Assembly (NCBI GenBank): GCA_021779435.1
Contig: JAJYAR010000218.1
Coordinates: 1-5,379, forward strand
Source of the DNA: a bacterium
Lineage (GTDB): Bacteria; Verrucomicrobiota; Verrucomicrobiae; JAJYAR01
Length of the DNA: 5,379 bases
Direction of reading: 5' to 3'
Shown one piece after another: positions 1 to 5,379 of this stretch. A program made the translations under genes and the position numbers. Numbering within the stretch: position 1 is the stretch's first letter; each line of letters opens with the position of its first letter. The notes beneath the pieces were generated by a model. That model was not told the origin of the DNA and did not search any database. It worked only from the letters and a program-made list of their open reading frames with translations.

Positions 1-2
1 CC

Positions 3-941
3 GCGCTCGCGATGGGCACGATCCTGCTGCCGGCGATGCTGGAGCGCGGCTATCCGCGGTCTTTCGCGCTCGGCGTGATCGGCGCCTCCGGCACCATCGG
101 CATCGTCATTCCGCCGTCGCTGGCGCTGATCCTCTACGGCATCGTCGCCGAGCAGTCGGTGCCGCGGCTGTTTCTCGCCGGCATCCTGCCCGGGCTGCTG
201 CAGGCCGCGGCGTTCTTCCTGTGGGTATGGTTCGACGCGCGGCGGCGGAATTTCCCACGCGAGCCGAGCCTGCCGCTCGCCGCGCGGCTGCGCATAACCT
301 GGCGGGCGGTGCCCGCGCTCTGCGTGCCAATCGTGGTGCTGGTCGGCATCTATGGCGGTCTGGTCACGGTGACGGAGGCGGCGGCGATCGCGGCGGTGGT
401 GGCGCTTCTGGTCAGCCTCGCCGTCTATCGCGGCTTCCGGCTCAGCGAGACGCTTTCAGTGATCGCCGAAGGGCTGCGCAGCGCCGCGGTGATCATGCTC
501 ATCGTCGCCTGCGCGTTGGCTTTCGGCCATTGGATGACCGAGTCCGGCGTGCCGGCGGCGCTGGTGCGATTCACCGTCGCGCACGGATTTTCCACCTGGC
601 AGTTCCTGCTGGCCATCAACGTGCTGCTGCTGGTGCTGGGCTGCTTCCTGGAGGTGACGGCGACGCTGCTGCTGGTGCTGCCGATCCTGGCGCCGGTGCT
701 CGCCCCGCTCGGCGTGGACCCGGTGCATTTCGCCATCATCTTCACCCACAACATGGAAATCGGGCTGGTGCACCCGCCGGTGGGGCTCAATCTGTTCGTG
801 CTGTCAACGATCTCCGCCGCCCCGGTGGGCGAGGTGATCCGCGGCATCCTGCCGTTCCTGCTGCTGCTGCTGATCGTGCTCGGCATCATCACCTACGTGC
901 CGGTGTTGACGCTCTGGCTGCCGCGGCTGGTGTTCGGGTAG
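3..941 (+). CDS. dctM: TRAP transporter large permease, DctM family (5' end missing)
   Basis: Large membrane subunit of a tripartite ATP-independent periplasmic (TRAP) transporter. It forms the ion-coupled inner-membrane channel that takes a solute, usually an organic acid, from a periplasmic binding protein. The reading frame is open to the left edge, and the ATG at 12 lies inside the conserved ILLPAMLERGYPRSFA segment, so the true start is upstream. Family members are about 425 residues; about 312 are visible. Numbering from the codon at 12, family hallmarks are GASGTIGIVIPPSL (24-37), VTEAAAIAAV (120-129), the second-half hydrophobic block with LGVDPVHFAI (233-242) and GLVHPPVGLNLFV (251-263). 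The whole protein is strongly hydrophobic, with roughly eight membrane segments visible and short Arg-rich cytoplasmic loops such as DARRR (75-79). It ends after a final hydrophobic stretch in PRLVFG. The substrate cannot be told from this subunit. The small permease (DctQ) and binding protein (DctP) would normally be adjacent and must lie upstream, as nothing of the kind follows. Confidence 0.95.
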   Translation, partial: ALAMGTILLPAMLERGYPRSFALGVIGASGTIGIVIPPSLALILYGIVAEQSVPRLFLAGILPGLLQAAAFFLWVWFDARRRNFPREPSLPLAARLRITWRAVPALCVPIVVLVGIYGGLVTVTEAAAIAAVVALLVSLAVYRGFRLSETLSVIAEGLRSAAVIMLIVACALAFGHWMTESGVPAALVRFTVAHGFSTWQFLLAINVLLLVLGCFLEVTATLLLVLPILAPVLAPLGVDPVHFAIIFTHNMEIGLVHPPVGLNLFVLSTISAAPVGEVIRGILPFLLLLLIVLGIITYVPVLTLWLPRLVFG

Positions 942-1254
942 GGCCGGAGCCCGGCGACATCGGCCGATGCGTCGATCCGCGCGGTCCGATGTACCGCGTC
1001 GGGCATCGTCCTGTTCAAGGTTCACGGTCAGTCGACGGCTGGCGCCGGCGGCACCGAGCGCAAACCACGCCGCTGCCTCCCCGGTGCGCCGGATCCTGCG
1101 CAACCGCGGCCGGACCTCCGCGTCCGATCGTCTGCCGAAAGAGGGTTCACCATGGGCGCCGGTGCCCGGACCCGGCGGACGGGTTGGATCAAATTACAGC
1201 CGCGGGACGACCCTGACGATCGGGACCCGGCAGCCCTCTCTCGACCATGCGCGA
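942..1254. other. Non-coding gap between the convergent TRAP and secreted-protein genes
   Basis: This 313-base stretch separates two genes that end towards each other. It is GC-rich like the TRAP gene, and its right end coincides with the sharp drop in G+C. Short open frames cross it on both strands, but their translations are Arg/Pro/Ala-rich, low in complexity and match no family I recognise. It holds the inverted repeats at 943-1008 and an orphan ribosome-site-plus-ATG at 1142-1154 (both described separately). There is also a 5-bp-arm hairpin, ACCCG/CGGGT, at 1170-1184 with no T-run. I see no convincing gene, RNA or promoter. Confidence 0.6.
943..1008 (+). terminator. Cluster of short inverted repeats just after the TRAP permease stop, possible terminator
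   Basis: Starting two bases after the TAG stop there is a perfect GCCGG-agc-CCGGC hairpin (943-955). Next comes a perfect 12-base palindrome CATCGGCCGATG (958-969), then CGATG/CATCG arms (987-991 and 1004-1008). The placement suits transcription termination or 3'-end protection of the TRAP operon mRNA. There is no T-run after any of them, so this is not a textbook intrinsic terminator, and short GC palindromes are common by chance in such GC-rich DNA. Confidence 0.25.
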
Positions 1255-2210
1255 CTATTTCTGTTTGTTTGAGACTTTCAATATCGCAGCTTGAAATTGT
1301 TCTTTTGCCGCCGAAACGTCGTTTTCTACCGCTTGAAAATCACCCATTGCGACCGTTAGAGAATTGCTCAATTCGCCACCGTAAGAGCCAACAAAAATGG
1401 AAGTGGATATCAGGAAATCAACACCGTTCTGAAGTCCCGCAGGAGCAAATGCTTGCATATGTTGGTCGTCTATCTCTTTCAGGTCATAATTCTTATGTTG
1501 ATACGTGTTCGGCGAGCCCAAAGATGGACAAAAATTCGATGGACATTTCACGTCAGATTTATCACCGTATAGCCACGTCGAAGCGTAGTAGTATGCGGAA
1601 CCGCCCGCTCCACCGCTTAAGGCAGCATCTGGAGCCGAAGGTGTTCCGTATTGTTTGACAAGATCTGCCTTGAGTGCGCTCCGGAGCGGCTGCTTCTGCG
1701 GACCGTCAGTCCGGAAAGTGATCGCACGATACATAGATGAGAGGGTATTTCCAGTAACTGGACTATTAAAATACAGTATGAAGTCATGATCAGTGCCGCT
1801 TCCATATTCAATTTGCGCTATGAATTCCTGAGACTGTGCTGTGATGCCATTGAATGTATAGGAACAATTTATTTTGGTCTCCAAAGGCTTGCCTAAATTG
1901 TTTTTGGCAGCGATGGCCTCGACTTGCGCCACGGTCATTCCGGTTTGGATGCCTAGGATGCCGAGGCTTACTCCGGGGTAAGAACGGATGATCGGCTTGA
2001 CCGTTTGCACGAGCGAGACTGCGAGTTGCTGCGGCTGAGCTCGGGTCCCGGGCATCAGGATGGTCAGTGCGACCAAGGAACCTGGAACGATGCGTATCGC
2101 TTTCATAACGTTTTCTTCTCCGCAACCAGGACCGTATCGATAGGCCGCTTCGTCAGACCGGGCAAGCAGATCCTTAATTCTTTACACAAGCTTCCCTATG
2201 AATGGCCACC
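1240..2210. other. Low-G+C island, probable horizontally acquired segment
   Basis: Sampled 60-base rows at 1261, 1381 and 1741 have about 40-45% G+C by hand count, against about 70-75% in the flanking genes. The change is abrupt at about 1254, right at the stop codon of the minus-strand gene. It is more gradual on the right, where the first codons of that gene and its leader climb back to about 60%. I looked for flanking direct repeats, terminal inverted repeats, a tRNA end, or integrase/transposase remnants and saw none. Boundaries are approximate. Transfer is inference; relaxed selection on an old orphan gene is the alternative. Confidence 0.55.
1255..2106 (-). CDS. Exported hypothetical protein, 283 residues, in low-G+C DNA
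   Basis: I do not recognise a named family. Residues 1-23 look like a Sec signal peptide: K2 and R5, hydrophobic core VALTILM, probable cleavage after TRA (23) before QPQQ. The mature protein would be periplasmic or secreted. Residues 45-70 (GVSLGILGIQTGMTVAQVEAI then AAKNN) resemble the short GM(T/S)..QV helix-start motif of BamE/SmpA-like periplasmic domains. Residues 125-157 (MYRAITF, then LRSALKADLVKQYGTPS) form a strand-helix segment ending in KQYGTP that I associate with uncharacterised proteobacterial exported proteins. There are three cysteines (81, 188, 193), the last pair in KCPSNFC, so one disulfide is possible. A Gly/Ala/Tyr-rich stretch lies at 165-175, and the tail from 256 is probably helical. 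The ATG at 2106 is preceded by GGAGAAG on the minus strand (GGAG at 2118-2121), which supports this start. Codon use is far more AT-rich than in its neighbours. It stands alone, convergent with the TRAP gene and 192 bases downstream of the WcbI-type gene. It is almost certainly a real gene; its function is unknown. Confidence 0.8.
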   Translation of the reverse strand: MKAIRIVPGSLVALTILMPGTRAQPQQLAVSLVQTVKPIIRSYPGVSLGILGIQTGMTVAQVEAIAAKNNLGKPLETKINCSYTFNGITAQSQEFIAQIEYGSGTDHDFILYFNSPVTGNTLSSMYRAITFRTDGPQKQPLRSALKADLVKQYGTPSAPDAALSGGAGGSAYYYASTWLYGDKSDVKCPSNFCPSLGSPNTYQHKNYDLKEIDDQHMQAFAPAGLQNGVDFLISTSIFVGSYGGELSNSLTVAMGDFQAVENDVSAAKEQFQAAILKVSNKQK

Positions 2211-2298
2211 AGCCGACGGTCCAGGAGATCATCGCTCCGCCGGACATCACTCCGTTCACAGCTGAAGGTCCGCCACTGGCAGGCGACGCCGCCGCCCG
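2107..2298 (-). other. Gap between the WcbI-type gene and the secreted-protein gene
   Basis: This 192-base gap lies between two minus-strand genes. It includes the leader of the secreted-protein gene, with the ribosome site at 2118-2121. An A+T-rich patch at about 2170-2200 is the most promoter-like base composition, but I found no -35/-10 pair with good spacing. On the minus strand a GGCG-gcgt-CGCC hairpin occurs just after the WcbI-type stop; it is only four pairs and has no T-run. The composition change and the gap length suggest the downstream gene has its own promoter and is not part of the WcbI operon. Confidence 0.4.
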
Positions 2299-3582
2299 TC
2301 AGCGCGGGTTCGCAGCCCGGCCCACGTGGTCCAGAAGAGCGTCGAGATGCGCCTGCCATTCGGGGCGGAAGGGTTCGGCGGCGATTCCGGCGCGGGCGGG
2401 GGCGATCGCTTCGTCGTGGCGGCCGAGGAGGACGAGGGCATGGCTGAGGGACATCTGCGTGTGTGGCGCATCCGGGTCCAGCGCGAGCGACTCGGCGAAG
2501 GCCGCCGCGGCCTCGTTCCTGCGGCCGAGCCTGGCCATCACGTGCCCGAGCGAACTGCGGATCGCCGGGTCGTCCGGCGCCAGGGCCACCGCCTGCCTCG
2601 CCGCCGCCTCGGCCTCGCCGGACCGACCAAGGCGGGCGAGCACGTGGGCGAGGCTGGCGAAGGCCGCACCGCAGCGCGGCGAGCGCTGGACGCCCTCGCC
2701 GAGGCGGGCGAGGGCGTCCTCGTCGCGGCCCGTCTCGGCCAGCGCGATGCCCTCGTGGGCGATCTCGTCCCACTGGTAGTCCATGTATCGACGATAATAC
2801 TCGGCGGCGCTGAACCAGCCGCTGCGCAGGTGGCGGTAGCGGTCGGTCTCGCGCCAGAAGCGCAGGCCGAAATGGCGCGCGACGGCGGGATGGATCGGCG
2901 ATTCCTCGAGCGGGAACGGCGTCCGGCTCAGCATGCTCCGCACCCGCGCCATGTCCGCCGAGCTGGCGCCGAGGCGCTCGTAGACCTGGCAAGCGAGGTG
3001 GAGGAACAGCCCGAGATCGGGATGGTCCGGAGAGACGAACAGACGCTCGTCGCGGAATCGCGTTTCGATGTAATTCGCCGTCTCCATCTCCGCCTGCGCG
3101 TCGCGGTCGCGCTGGCGGTCGATGATCATTTCGTAGCGCCGGTCCAGCCGCGCCGTCGTCGCGAGGTCGAGATCGAGATAGCGCGCCGCCGCCTCCGCCG
3201 CGCCGACGCCTTGGCTGATCATCCGGTTGAGCACCGAATCGCCGAGCTGGGCCGGCCAGGGCCCCGAGGGCAGGAACCAGGTGGGCGTGTTGCGCGGGTG
3301 GGCTTCGTTGAAGTGGGGCCACAGGAAATGCGCCGCCACCCAGGGAAATCGCACCATCCGCACCGAGCGGCCGGGCACCGCGAGCGTGAACCGCTGCTCG
3401 AAATCGAACACCTGCTCGACGATGATGTCCGCTTGGCTCAGCGCCGCGCGGTCGGCATCGCTGGGGTCGGTATAGGTCAGGACGTGGCTGGCGACGGCGC
3501 CCGTGACCGGAGCGATGCAGCGCTTATAGACCAGGCTCAGCGTTTCGGCCTGGCAGTTGCCGACAAAGACGATGCGGGTCAC
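2299..3582 (-). CDS. WcbI-type polysaccharide-biosynthesis putative acyltransferase fused to TPR repeats
   Basis: A 427-residue protein, probably cytoplasmic (no signal peptide). The N-terminal ~250 residues look like the WcbI domain, named after a Burkholderia capsule-cluster protein regarded as a CoA-binding acetyltransferase. Visible hallmarks are MTRIVFVGNCQAETL with the GNCQ signature at 8-11, ADIIVEQVFD (51-60), RFPWVAAHFLWP (78-89), then FVSPDHPDLGLFLHLACQVY (182-201) with the family's conserved HP, and SPIHPAVARHFGL (228-240). Residues about 271-405 form roughly four tetratricopeptide repeats; the clearest is 306-337 with the L..LGR..EAE.A...A..L.PDDP pattern. TPRs usually mediate protein contacts, so the enzyme may dock on a partner. 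The start is GTG, preceded by AGGAG with 8-base spacing. It lies 33 bases after the VOC gene, so the two are probably co-transcribed. Acyl transfer onto a surface glycan is inferred from the family; donor and acceptor are unknown. GC-biased third positions on this strand support it over the long open frames opposite. Confidence 0.85.
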   Translation of the reverse strand: MTRIVFVGNCQAETLSLVYKRCIAPVTGAVASHVLTYTDPSDADRAALSQADIIVEQVFDFEQRFTLAVPGRSVRMVRFPWVAAHFLWPHFNEAHPRNTPTWFLPSGPWPAQLGDSVLNRMISQGVGAAEAAARYLDLDLATTARLDRRYEMIIDRQRDRDAQAEMETANYIETRFRDERLFVSPDHPDLGLFLHLACQVYERLGASSADMARVRSMLSRTPFPLEESPIHPAVARHFGLRFWRETDRYRHLRSGWFSAAEYYRRYMDYQWDEIAHEGIALAETGRDEDALARLGEGVQRSPRCGAAFASLAHVLARLGRSGEAEAAARQAVALAPDDPAIRSSLGHVMARLGRRNEAAAAFAESLALDPDAPHTQMSLSHALVLLGRHDEAIAPARAGIAAEPFRPEWQAHLDALLDHVGRAANPR

Positions 3583-3590
3583 GGAACGCT

Positions 3591-3595
3591 CTCCT
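3591..3595 (-). promoter_or_regulatory. Ribosome binding site AGGAG fixing the GTG start of the WcbI-type gene
   Basis: On the minus strand AGGAG lies 8 bases before the GTG at 3582-3580. It is followed directly by the conserved TRIVFVGNCQ N-terminus that should sit at the very start of a WcbI domain. Signal and family length together make GTG the start, with no upstream ATG needed. Confidence 0.75.
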
Positions 3596-3615
3596 GGGTC
3601 GGGACGGGTGGGGTC

Positions 3616-4068
3616 TCAGGCCGCATCGCCGGCCGTGGTATAAATATGTTCATGGTCGGGCGCCTCGATGAGTTCGACCATCAGCCGTGTGCGCGAGAGG
3701 AAGAACTGGATCGGCCGGCCGCCATAGGCGACCGCCGGCTTCGGCGGCCCGAGGACGAGAAAGCCGAGCGCCTCGAACCGGTCGGCCTCCGCGGCCAGGG
3801 AAGTGACGCGGTAGGCGACGTGATTGAGCAGATTCACCCCGCGCGAGAGCGCCGCCGTCACCGGGCTCGCGGCCGAGAGCGGCGTGATCAGCTCGTAGCA
3901 GATGCCGGGCGGGCCGCCACGCGCCGGCGCGCGACCGAACTGCACGAAAACGTCATTCACCGGGTCGCGGAAAATCCCGGTCCAGGCGGAGACGCCTAAT
4001 CCGTCCTGCAGCGTTTCGCGGCCGGCCGCGAGATCGCGGACGACGAAGCCGATATGGTCGAACTGCAT
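3616..4068 (-). CDS. VOC-superfamily protein (glyoxalase / methylmalonyl-CoA epimerase-like)
   Basis: A 150-residue, probably cytoplasmic protein with the paired beta-alpha-beta-beta-beta modules of the vicinal oxygen chelate superfamily. The first module begins MQFDHIGFVVRDL (1-13); the second contains LNHVAYRV (81-88). The four usual metal-ligand positions are all occupied: His5, Glu59 (in CYELITPL), His83 and Glu132 (in LMVELIEAP). This spacing and the FFLSR..LMVELIE ending resemble methylmalonyl-CoA epimerase and glyoxalase-I-like proteins, so a metal-dependent epimerase, isomerase or lyase role is likely. The epimerase I recall from Propionibacterium has Gln where Glu59 sits, so I do not assign that reaction. 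I chose the ATG at 4068 because the conserved FDHIGF strand begins there and GAGG lies 9 bases upstream. A start at 4200 would add 44 residues of low-complexity, Arg/Gly-rich sequence absent from the family. It is the first gene of a probable two-gene operon with the WcbI-type gene, which hints at an acyl-CoA or sugar-derived substrate. Confidence 0.85.
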   Translation of the reverse strand: MQFDHIGFVVRDLAAGRETLQDGLGVSAWTGIFRDPVNDVFVQFGRAPARGGPPGICYELITPLSAASPVTAALSRGVNLLNHVAYRVTSLAAEADRFEALGFLVLGPPKPAVAYGGRPIQFFLSRTRLMVELIEAPDHEHIYTTAGDAA

Positions 4069-4077
4069 CCGCCCACC

Positions 4078-4081
4078 CCTC
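4078..4081 (-). promoter_or_regulatory. Ribosome binding site GAGG supporting the short VOC start
   Basis: On the minus strand AGAGGGG (core GAGG) is 9 bases before the ATG at 4068. It decides between this start and an in-frame upstream start at 4200, whose extra 44 residues have no counterpart in VOC proteins. Confidence 0.55.
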
Positions 4082-4275
4082 TCTCCGCCCCAACCTTGGC
4101 CACGCCGGGCCGCCCGGCAAGAGGAAAACGCTGCCGCCATCGGACTGGCGATCGGAAGTTGCAATACCGCATGGACGCCACAACCAGACATCGTTACCAT
4201 TCCTTCGCCTGTCGCGGCGATGATCGGCCTGGTTCAGGGGAGCCTGCGCGCGCATGGTATCCCCGATCGCAAGCG

Positions 4276-4316
4276 GTTGCGCCGCGCGGCTGGACGTGCT
4301 GTGAGAGCGGCGCAGC
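4276..4316 (+). repeat. Inverted repeat in the probable ompA leader
   Basis: Perfect 8-base arms TGCGCCGC (4278-4285) and GCGGCGCA (4307-4314) are separated by a 21-base loop. One G-T wobble and one G-C pair extend the stem outward. The left arm overlaps a 10-base palindrome GCCGCGCGGC (4281-4290), so an alternative fold is possible. The stem ends 28 bases before the ATG at 4345. It could be an mRNA-stabilising 5' hairpin, as known for some enterobacterial ompA mRNAs, or a protein-binding site. Chance is possible at this GC content. Confidence 0.35.
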
Positions 4317-4344
4317 GAATGGGTTGAAGGCACGCAGGAATCGC

Positions 4345-5379
4345 ATGCGGGGTGGCGTCGCAAGGCTTGGCCGGATGGGGACGGTTCTGCCACTGGTCTC
4401 GCGCATCCTGGCGCGGTGGACCCTGGCCGCTCCGGTGCTGACCATTCTGGCATTCATGTCCGCGCCCGCCCTCGTTCGGGCGCAGCCGGTGCAGGGCGTC
4501 TATGTCAGCCTCGGCGCCGGCTATAATTTCCTCGACGATGAGGGCGCGCGGTCGGCGCCCGGGATCGGGCTCGGCGGGTCGAACCTCACCTTCAACGGCG
4601 GTGCGGCCATGGTCGGCAGCATCGGCTACGCCTTCGGCAACGGCTTCCGGCTGGAACTCGAGGGTGACGACCTGTTCGGCAACGCCCTGCACGCGCGCAC
4701 CGGCACGCCGGCGGCGAGCGCTGCCAGCGGCAACCAGTCCACCGCCGGGACGATGCTCAACGCCCTGTTCGATTTCGATATCGGCTCGCGCTACGTGTTT
4801 CCCTATGTCGGCGTCGGCGGCGGCTATCAATGGTCGACATGGAACGGCATGCGCACCGTCACGCCCGGCACCGGGGAAACGCTCAGCCTCGGCGGCACCG
4901 CCGGCGGCGTGGCCTTCCAGGGCATCGTCGGCATCTCCTTCCCGGTGCCGCATACGCCCGGGCTCTCGGTGACCGCGGAATATCGCTACATGGGCATGCT
5001 CGGGCCCGAGGGCTTCCACGCCACCGTGGACCGGCCGGGCGCCGCGACGGCGGCGGGCAATTTCGCCATCATGGAGAATCTCAACCAGTCGGTGCTGCTC
5101 GGCATCCGCTATGCGTTCTCGGTGCCGCCGCCGCCCGCCGCGTCCGCGCCGGCCACGCCCTCCGCCGCGGTGCCGGCGCCGGTGCCGGTGCGCACCTATC
5201 TCGTCTTCTTCGACTGGGACAGCGCCGATCTCACCGATCGTGCCCGCCAGGTGATCGCGGAGGCGGCGCAGGGCTCGACCCGCGTCCGCACCACCCGGAT
5301 CGAGGTCAGCGGCTATGCCGACCGGTCCGGCACGGCGCAGTACAACCGCAAGCTCTCGCTGCGGCGCGCCGAGGCGGTG
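4345..5379 (+). CDS. OmpA-family outer-membrane porin-like protein (3' end missing)
   Basis: The frame runs off the right edge with 345 codons visible and no stop. The ATG at 4345 follows AGGAA (4336-4340), a usable ribosome site; an in-frame ATG at 4375 is the alternative. Residues 1-46 are a long signal peptide: Arg-rich start, hydrophobic LAAPVLTILAFM, cleavage predicted after VRA (46). Residues 51-258 look like a beta-barrel of alternating hydrophobic strands (GVYVSLGAGYNF; MVGSIGYAFGNGFRLELEG; PYVGVGGGYQW; LSVTAEYRYMG), closing with the aromatic-ended strand SVLLGIRYAF. A Pro/Ala linker follows (260-282). From RTYLVFFDWDSADLT (283-297) comes the OmpA C-terminal peptidoglycan-binding domain. 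Asp326 (GYADRSG) and Arg341 (LSLRRAEAV) align with E. coli OmpA Asp271 and Arg286, which bind diaminopimelate. The protein should anchor the outer membrane to the wall. Only the last part of the OmpA domain, probably a few dozen residues, is missing. It is transcribed divergently from the VOC gene, with a possible leader hairpin at 4276-4316. Confidence 0.93.
   Translation, partial: MRGGVARLGRMGTVLPLVSRILARWTLAAPVLTILAFMSAPALVRAQPVQGVYVSLGAGYNFLDDEGARSAPGIGLGGSNLTFNGGAAMVGSIGYAFGNGFRLELEGDDLFGNALHARTGTPAASAASGNQSTAGTMLNALFDFDIGSRYVFPYVGVGGGYQWSTWNGMRTVTPGTGETLSLGGTAGGVAFQGIVGISFPVPHTPGLSVTAEYRYMGMLGPEGFHATVDRPGAATAAGNFAIMENLNQSVLLGIRYAFSVPPPPAASAPATPSAAVPAPVPVRTYLVFFDWDSADLTDRARQVIAEAAQGSTRVRTTRIEVSGYADRSGTAQYNRKLSLRRAEAV

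Larger units (their letters stand above)
4069..4344. promoter_or_regulatory. Divergent intergenic region between VOC gene and OmpA-like gene
   Basis: This 276-base gap separates genes that are transcribed away from each other, so it should contain both promoters. Open frames read through it on both strands but have no recognisable product. A TTGCAA at 4159-4164 is -35-like on the plus strand, but the hexamer 17 bases on (AACCAG) is a poor -10, so I do not call a promoter. The main structural signal is the inverted repeat at 4276-4316, close to the OmpA-like start. Confidence 0.5.

Noticed and set aside
221..1216. 331-codon plus-strand frame overlapping the TRAP permease
   Set aside because: It is an Arg/Ala/Gly-rich shadow in another frame of a gene with unmistakable DctM motifs, and it runs on into the non-coding gap without a domain.
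967..1272. 101-codon plus-strand frame in the gap after the TRAP gene
   Set aside because: Low-complexity Arg/Ser/Pro-rich translation with no recognisable family; it spans the G+C boundary.
1152..1658. 168-codon plus-strand frame with a good ribosome site
   Set aside because: Most of it lies antisense to the secreted-protein gene, which has a signal peptide and consistent coding character. Only the start signal is noted, as a finding.
1200..2220. Transposon, integron or phage attachment ends around the low-G+C island
   Set aside because: I compared the two flanks by eye and found no matching direct or inverted repeats, tRNA end, or recombinase fragment.
2174..3322. 382-codon minus-strand frame overlapping the WcbI-type gene
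   Set aside because: It is on the same strand but another frame, and its translation is dominated by Arg, Pro and Gly. It is a frame shadow of the WcbI-TPR gene.
2326..3999. 557-codon open frame on the plus strand
   Set aside because: It lies wholly opposite the WcbI-type and VOC genes, both of which have clear family motifs. The product is Arg/Gly/Ala/Asp-rich with no recognisable domain. Long antisense frames are expected in DNA this GC-rich.
4159..4187. Possible sigma-70 promoter for the OmpA-like gene (TTGCAA plus 17-base spacer)
   Set aside because: The -10 hexamer at the right spacing is AACCAG, too far from consensus to call.
4069..4200. 44-residue N-terminal extension of the VOC protein from an upstream start
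   Set aside because: The extension is not VOC-like, lacks a good ribosome site, and the conserved FDHIGF strand begins right after the ATG at 4068.
4234..5019. 261-codon minus-strand frame opposite the OmpA-like gene
   Set aside because: The plus strand encodes a convincing signal peptide, barrel and OmpA domain. The minus-strand product has no family features.

Overview
The window looks like chromosomal DNA from a high-GC alphaproteobacterium. Most genes sit at roughly 70% G+C with strongly GC-biased third positions. The OmpA-like gene at the right edge has a C-terminal domain (FFDWDS..LT, then ADRSG..YN..LSLRRA) of the form I associate with Acetobacteraceae/Rhodospirillales. That placement is inference from sequence flavour, not from a marker gene. 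There are five protein genes, two of them cut by the window edges. I saw no rRNA, tRNA, CRISPR array, transposase or insertion-sequence end.

Left part (3-941, +): the C-terminal three quarters of a TRAP transporter large permease (DctM family). The small permease and binding protein would be expected upstream, outside the window. A GC-rich non-coding stretch (942-1254) follows, with several short inverted repeats just after the stop codon.

Middle (about 1254-2210): base composition falls abruptly to about 40-45% G+C in the core. This island carries one minus-strand gene (1255-2106) for an exported 283-residue protein of unknown function. It is the best candidate for horizontally acquired DNA here.

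Right-centre (2299-4068, -): two co-directional genes 33 bases apart, read from right to left. The first is a 150-residue VOC-superfamily protein (glyoxalase / methylmalonyl-CoA epimerase-like metalloenzyme fold, all four ligand positions filled). The second is a 427-residue protein joining an N-terminal WcbI-type domain (putative acyltransferase of surface-polysaccharide biosynthesis) to about four C-terminal TPR repeats. Together they suggest a small unit concerned with modifying a surface glycan or an acyl-CoA-derived substrate, but no other glycan genes are visible.

Right edge (4345-5379, +): an OmpA-family outer-membrane protein with signal peptide, eight-stranded-type beta-barrel, proline/alanine linker and OmpA peptidoglycan-binding domain, cut before its end. 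It is divergent from the VOC gene. The shared 276-base gap should hold both promoters and contains an 8-bp-arm inverted repeat in the probable ompA leader.

Nothing seen is clearly a new defence or mobile system. The items most worth following up are the low-GC secreted protein and the WcbI-TPR fusion with its VOC partner.
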